Assembly: GCF_003340345.1 (NCBI RefSeq)
Contig: NZ_PPTQ01000009.1
Location: forward strand, 62,001 to 126,000
DNA from: Paraeggerthella hongkongensis
GTDB lineage: Bacteria > Actinomycetota > Coriobacteriia > Coriobacteriales > Eggerthellaceae
Direction of reading: 5' to 3'
DNA: 64,000 nucleotides
Shown: positions 60,781 through 64,000 of the stretch, piece by piece
How the letters are laid out: each line of letters opens with the position of its first letter
Position numbering within the stretch: the first letter of the stretch is position 1
Notes under the pieces: generated by a model
What the model saw: the letters and a program-made list of their open reading frames with translations, nothing else
Told to the model about the DNA's origin: nothing
Database searches by the model: none
Program-made: the position numbers and the translations under genes

Positions 60781-62190
60781 ATGACCAGCACACCCGCCTT
60801 CCAAAACGTTGCCGACGTCGAAGCTCAAGCGCGCAGGATGCACGACTTCTTCCAAACGGGAGCCACGCTGCAGGTGGAATACCGCCGCCAAGCGCTCGTC
60901 AAGCTGAAAAGCTACCTCAAGGAAAACGAGGAGCGCATTTTGGACGCGCTTCACGCCGACCTGGGAAAAGCCCCGTTCGAAGGCTACGCAACCGAGCTGG
61001 GCATCGTCTACGACGAGATCAACACCTGCCTGAAGCACCTGAGTTCATGGGCGCGGCCGCGCCGCGTGCGCACCCCTATCGTGCACTTCCACTCCACTTC
61101 GAAAGTGTATCCGAGCCCCTTGGGCGTGGTGCTGGTGCTGTCGCCGTGGAACTACCCCGTGCAACTGGCGCTTGTGCCGCTAGTGGACGCCATCGCGGCC
61201 GGCAACTGCGTGGCGCTCAAGCCCTCCCGCACGTCAAAGGCCACAAGCGAGCTTTTGATCGACCTGTTGGCCAACGTGTTCCCGCCCGAGTTCGTGTGCG
61301 GGTTTCCCGGTTCGGGAGCCATGAACGACTGGCTTCTGGAGGTGCGCTGGGACCAGATATTCTTCACCGGCAGCCCGAACGTGGGGCACACTATTATGGA
61401 AGCGGCGGCCAAGCACCTGACGCCCGTCGTGCTGGAGCTGGGCGGCAAGAGTCCCTGCATCGTGGACGAAACGGCCAACGTGAAGCGAGCGGCGCAGCGC
61501 ATCGCTTGGGGCAAGGGAATCAACAGCGGGCAAACCTGCGTGGCGCCCGACTACTTCCTGGTGCACGAACGCGTGGCGGACGACTTCGTGGCCCAGCTGG
61601 ACGCATGCTTCCATCAATACTACGGCCAGGACATCCTCGCATGCGACGAATGGCCGCACATGATATCGCAGCGCCACTTCGAACGCGTCATGGGGCTGAT
61701 CGAGAACCGCAACCCGGACGCATCCGTGGCGTTCGGCGGCCACGGCGACGCCGCCACGCTGCGCATAGAGCCCACGTGCCTGCGCGGGGTGACGCTCGAC
61801 GACCCCGTCATGAATGAGGAAATCTTCGGACCCGTGCTGCCCATTCTTACGTACCGCTCGCTTGACCAGGCCTTCGACATCGTGCGCACGTTCGAAAAGC
61901 CGCTGGCCTGCTACGTGTTCTCCGACGACAAGCAGGTGCAGCACCGCGTGCTTACCCGTCTGCAATTCGGCGGTGCCACGGTGAACGACGTGGTTGTTCA
62001 CCTGGCGAACAACCACATGGGCTTCGGCGGCGTGGGCAACTCCGGCATGGGCGCGTATCACGGCAAAGTGGGCTTCGACTGCTTCACGCACTACAAGTCC
62101 ACGCTCAAGAAGGGCACGTGGCTCGAGCTTCCCATCCGCAACCCACCCTTCGGCGACAAGATCAAGCTGCTGAGAATGCTGATGAGGTAA
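60781..62190 (+). CDS. Aldehyde dehydrogenase (class 3-like)
   Basis: 469 residues. SPWNYPVQLALVPLVDAIAAGNCVALKPS is the cofactor site, FFTGSPNVGHTIMEAA and LELGGKSPCIV hold the general-base Glu, and INSGQTCVAPDYFLV the catalytic Cys. The hydrophobic C-terminal region and missing N-terminal extension fit class 3 (fatty or aromatic aldehyde) enzymes. 19 bases after the alcohol dehydrogenase: together they convert an alcohol to its acid. Confidence 0.93.
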   Translation: MTSTPAFQNVADVEAQARRMHDFFQTGATLQVEYRRQALVKLKSYLKENEERILDALHADLGKAPFEGYATELGIVYDEINTCLKHLSSWARPRRVRTPIVHFHSTSKVYPSPLGVVLVLSPWNYPVQLALVPLVDAIAAGNCVALKPSRTSKATSELLIDLLANVFPPEFVCGFPGSGAMNDWLLEVRWDQIFFTGSPNVGHTIMEAAAKHLTPVVLELGGKSPCIVDETANVKRAAQRIAWGKGINSGQTCVAPDYFLVHERVADDFVAQLDACFHQYYGQDILACDEWPHMISQRHFERVMGLIENRNPDASVAFGGHGDAATLRIEPTCLRGVTLDDPVMNEEIFGPVLPILTYRSLDQAFDIVRTFEKPLACYVFSDDKQVQHRVLTRLQFGGATVNDVVVHLANNHMGFGGVGNSGMGAYHGKVGFDCFTHYKSTLKKGTWLELPIRNPPFGDKIKLLRMLMR

Positions 62191-62208
62191 GCCCTCCAAG
62201 GCTCCAAG

Positions 62209-62238
62209 AGGGTGCGTCGAGAAAGCGCGACGCACCCT
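62209..62238 (+). terminator. Hairpin behind the aldehyde dehydrogenase gene
   Basis: AGGGTGCGTCG and CGACGCACCCT form an 11-bp stem 18 bases after the stop. No U-run, so efficiency is uncertain. Confidence 0.5.
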
Positions 62239-62323
62239 GCACGACGCGCCGTTCGACAAAACAACGAGCCTTCCGGCGAATAACCTGGGCGAACGCATCC
62301 CGCGCAAGCCGCAAAAAAGCCGA

Positions 62324-62333
62324 GGGGGGGGGG
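62324..62333. repeat. Poly-G tract of 10 bases
   Basis: Ten consecutive G lie between the convergent aldehyde dehydrogenase and MerR-family genes. No coding frame depends on it. Confidence 0.8.
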
Positions 62334-62401
62334 TCGCAGCCCGGTCAGCCGAATCCCAGCAAGAACCTCAAGCGTCCAACCCGCAAGCTCGCGAAGCATG
62401 C

Positions 62402-63211
62402 CTACTTATTCTCTACCGGCACCTGAATCTCGGTGAGCCAATCGGACTCGTTTTCGCAGTTCCAGATGCCATCGATGTAACTCTCGCGGGCAAGACCGGT
62501 CACGCGGTAGCCATTGCGCTCGACCCATTCCATCGCGAACGCATAGGCGCGCGACAGATCGGCGCAGGGCCCGCGATGCATCACGGACGCAACGGTGACG
62601 GCCGGCGCCTCCTCGAACACGATGCCGTTGCCTTCCACGCCGAGCCCCTCGACGGCCTCGCTGTACTTGATGGTGATGTCGCGCTCCTTGTACTCACCGT
62701 CGAGGTACGTGATGAAGCAGTACTCGAGCGAGGCGCACTTGAGGTTCGGGTTCGCCGCCATCACGGCACGACCGAGGGCCGGAATCACCTCGAAGTACGC
62801 GGAAAAGTCCGGAACGGCCATTGTTTTCGAGAACACGATGCAGCTAGGAATGTCTTTGATCGTTGCCTGATAGTCCATGGTGAACCCCTTTTCTTCGTCT
62901 GAAAGCATGAATGCGATGCGCGCAAGACGATCCTTGCGCGCGCTGAGTTCCCGCTCGATCCGATCGCGGCGCCGCGCGAGTATGGGACGAGGATCGGCGC
63001 CGCCCACGATAGCGGCCACCTCGTCGATGCTCAGACCCGCTTGCCTGAGCGCCTGGATCCGATGCAGATTGGCAAGCTGGCCCGTGGCGTACAAACGGTA
63101 GCCTGTCACCCCATCCACCGCAGCCGGACGCAGCAGTCCAATACGATCGTAATGATGCAGCGTCTTGATAGTGGTTTTTCCCATCTTCGAGAACTCTCCG
63201 ATGTAGAACAT
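62402..63211 (-). CDS. MerR-family regulator with GyrI-like effector domain
   Basis: 269 residues: MFYIGEFSKMGKTTIKTLHHYDRIGLLRPAAVDGVTGYRLY (MerR winged helix), a coiled dimerisation helix (ARRRDRIERELSARKDRLARIAFML), and a GyrI/BmrR-type ligand-binding domain (about 115-269, ending GIWNCENESDWLTEIQVPV). It probably senses a hydrophobic or cationic compound. ATG 63211 has GGAGG eight bases upstream; the longer frame is not supported. Confidence 0.9.
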   Translation of the reverse strand: MFYIGEFSKMGKTTIKTLHHYDRIGLLRPAAVDGVTGYRLYATGQLANLHRIQALRQAGLSIDEVAAIVGGADPRPILARRRDRIERELSARKDRLARIAFMLSDEEKGFTMDYQATIKDIPSCIVFSKTMAVPDFSAYFEVIPALGRAVMAANPNLKCASLEYCFITYLDGEYKERDITIKYSEAVEGLGVEGNGIVFEEAPAVTVASVMHRGPCADLSRAYAFAMEWVERNGYRVTGLARESYIDGIWNCENESDWLTEIQVPVENK

Positions 63212-63473
63212 GTATGTCACCTCCTTCTCATCGCATTCAACAGCCTCCTGCAAGGGGAGGGTCAAGGGGCTGATTCGAAATGGTATCACGCACGCCGCAG
63301 CAAAAGACAGCCCGCAACGCTCGGCACAGGATTGAAGAGGTTTCGCGACGAGCGAAACGATTCGGCATCGCGCGACGTGTTCGAGGTGAAGAGGTTCCGC
63401 GAACGTCTTTCAGGCTGTTTTCAATATGGATCGATAAGCCAGCAGCTTGCCAACTCAAGAGAAAGGTGCCGCA

Positions 63474-64000
63474 TGATCGCCGAACAGCCTCGCAAACGCG
63501 CATTGCGCGCCCGCCGCGCCGCATGCCGCCGTCGACCGCTCGTCCGGCAGGCCCTCCCTCGCGCACGGCGCGAACGCCCGATATTCAATCGGCAGCGCAG
63601 CCGCCGGACAGCCGTGCGCCTATGCGCTTTTGCGACGGCGCTGCTGATCGCGGGCGCGGTATCGTTTTCCCTGCTGACCTCTTCGCGCGCAGCCGCCGAC
63701 GTCCACTCCGAAGAGCGGGCCGCGCAGGACGTGGCCGCCTTGCAAGCAGACCCCTCCCCGATGCCGAGGGCCGCATCGTTCGACGTGCCCGCGCTCCAGC
63801 AGAACCCCGAGCTTCCCACCGGCTGCGAGTCGGTTGCACTGACGAACGCGCTGCTGTCGCTTGGGTTCGAACTCGACAAAACCGAGATCGCCGATGCATG
63901 GCTGCCCCGTAGCGACAGCGACTTCGTAACCGCATTCGTGGGCGATCCGCATGCAACCGACGGTCACAGCTGCATGGCCCCAGCCATCGTCCAGACCGCA
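63474..64000 (+). CDS. Secreted C39-like cysteine peptidase domain protein (partial)
   Basis: The gene starts ATG 63474 (AAAGGTG upstream) and is still open at the window edge, so only the first 175 residues are visible. A ~50-residue Arg-rich N-terminus is followed by one hydrophobic segment (TAVRLCAFATALLIAGAVSFSLL), i.e. a signal anchor, then FDVPALQQNPELPTGCESVALTNALLSLGFELDKTEIADAWLPRSD. The Q-N-P-E-LPTGCES segment is the catalytic-Cys start of the C39-like (peptidase_C39_2) family. Many relatives are cell-wall-associated in Gram-positives. Confidence 0.75.

Noticed and set aside
1-64000. tRNA or rRNA genes
   Set aside because: Intergenic regions were scanned by eye for T-loop GTTCGAATC-type motifs and cloverleaf arms; the only near match (34430) is inside the torD-like gene.

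Overview
The window looks like a chromosomal segment of a high-GC anaerobic actinobacterium of class Coriobacteriia, most likely family Eggerthellaceae (Eggerthella/Gordonibacter-like). The reasons are the GC-rich coding style, the gene order pyrH-frr-uppS-cdsA-dxr ... rseP-ispG-proS, a complete DMSO-reductase-type respiratory operon with its TorD chaperone, and a CpsBCD/LCP capsule operon carrying a NusG paralogue. The genus is inference; there is no rRNA in the window to test it.

Left accessory region (1-10.1 kb): a graveyard of IS21-family elements. One apparently complete element (806-3779) has istA and istB fused into a single 788-codon gene plus a small overlapping third ORF. It sits inside the remains of an older IS21-type element. 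Two further decayed relatives lie at 6.6-7.5 kb and 8.3-9.7 kb. Between them are defence or toxin genes: a Fic-domain/winged-helix gene with a palindromic operator and an apparent ACG start, an Abi_2 (AbiF/AbiD-like) gene with two frameshifts and a structured RNA in front of it, and a truncated Doc toxin. A BCCT-transporter fragment closes the region.

Surface glycan region (10.1-30.2 kb, all on the minus strand, so read right to left): LCP ligase, Wzz, BY-kinase, PHP phosphatase, NusG-like LoaP-type antiterminator, initiating phosphoglycosyltransferase and glycosyltransferase. A decayed duplicate of the last two follows, then an acetyltransferase, a capsule-synthesis-type transferase, Wzy and Wzx. 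The end of the unit is a complete CMP-pseudaminic acid pathway (PseB, C, F, I, G, H) interrupted by an ATP-grasp ligase and a PIG-L deacetylase, which suggests a further modified pseudaminic acid. The promoter in front of LCP has a 13-bp poly-C/G tract just upstream of it.

Middle (30.9-46.2 kb): DEAD-box helicase, GntR regulator with an SPFH protein, a molybdenum reductase operon (catalytic, Fe-S and NrfD subunits, TorD chaperone), an XRE regulator with a membrane tail, a UbiB/ABC1 kinase with a phasin-like partner, a divergent LysR/EamA pair, and a HAD phosphatase.

Right core (46.2-62.2 kb): proS-ispG-rseP and dxr-cdsA-uppS-frr-pyrH. These two blocks are separated by 2.1 kb holding a BrnT/BrnA toxin-antitoxin pair, a 16-bp minisatellite and an inverted-repeat element whose relative also lies at 40.7 kb. 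Then come an HtrA protease, an alcohol/aldehyde dehydrogenase operon, a MerR/GyrI-type regulator, and a secreted C39-like peptidase that runs off the right edge.
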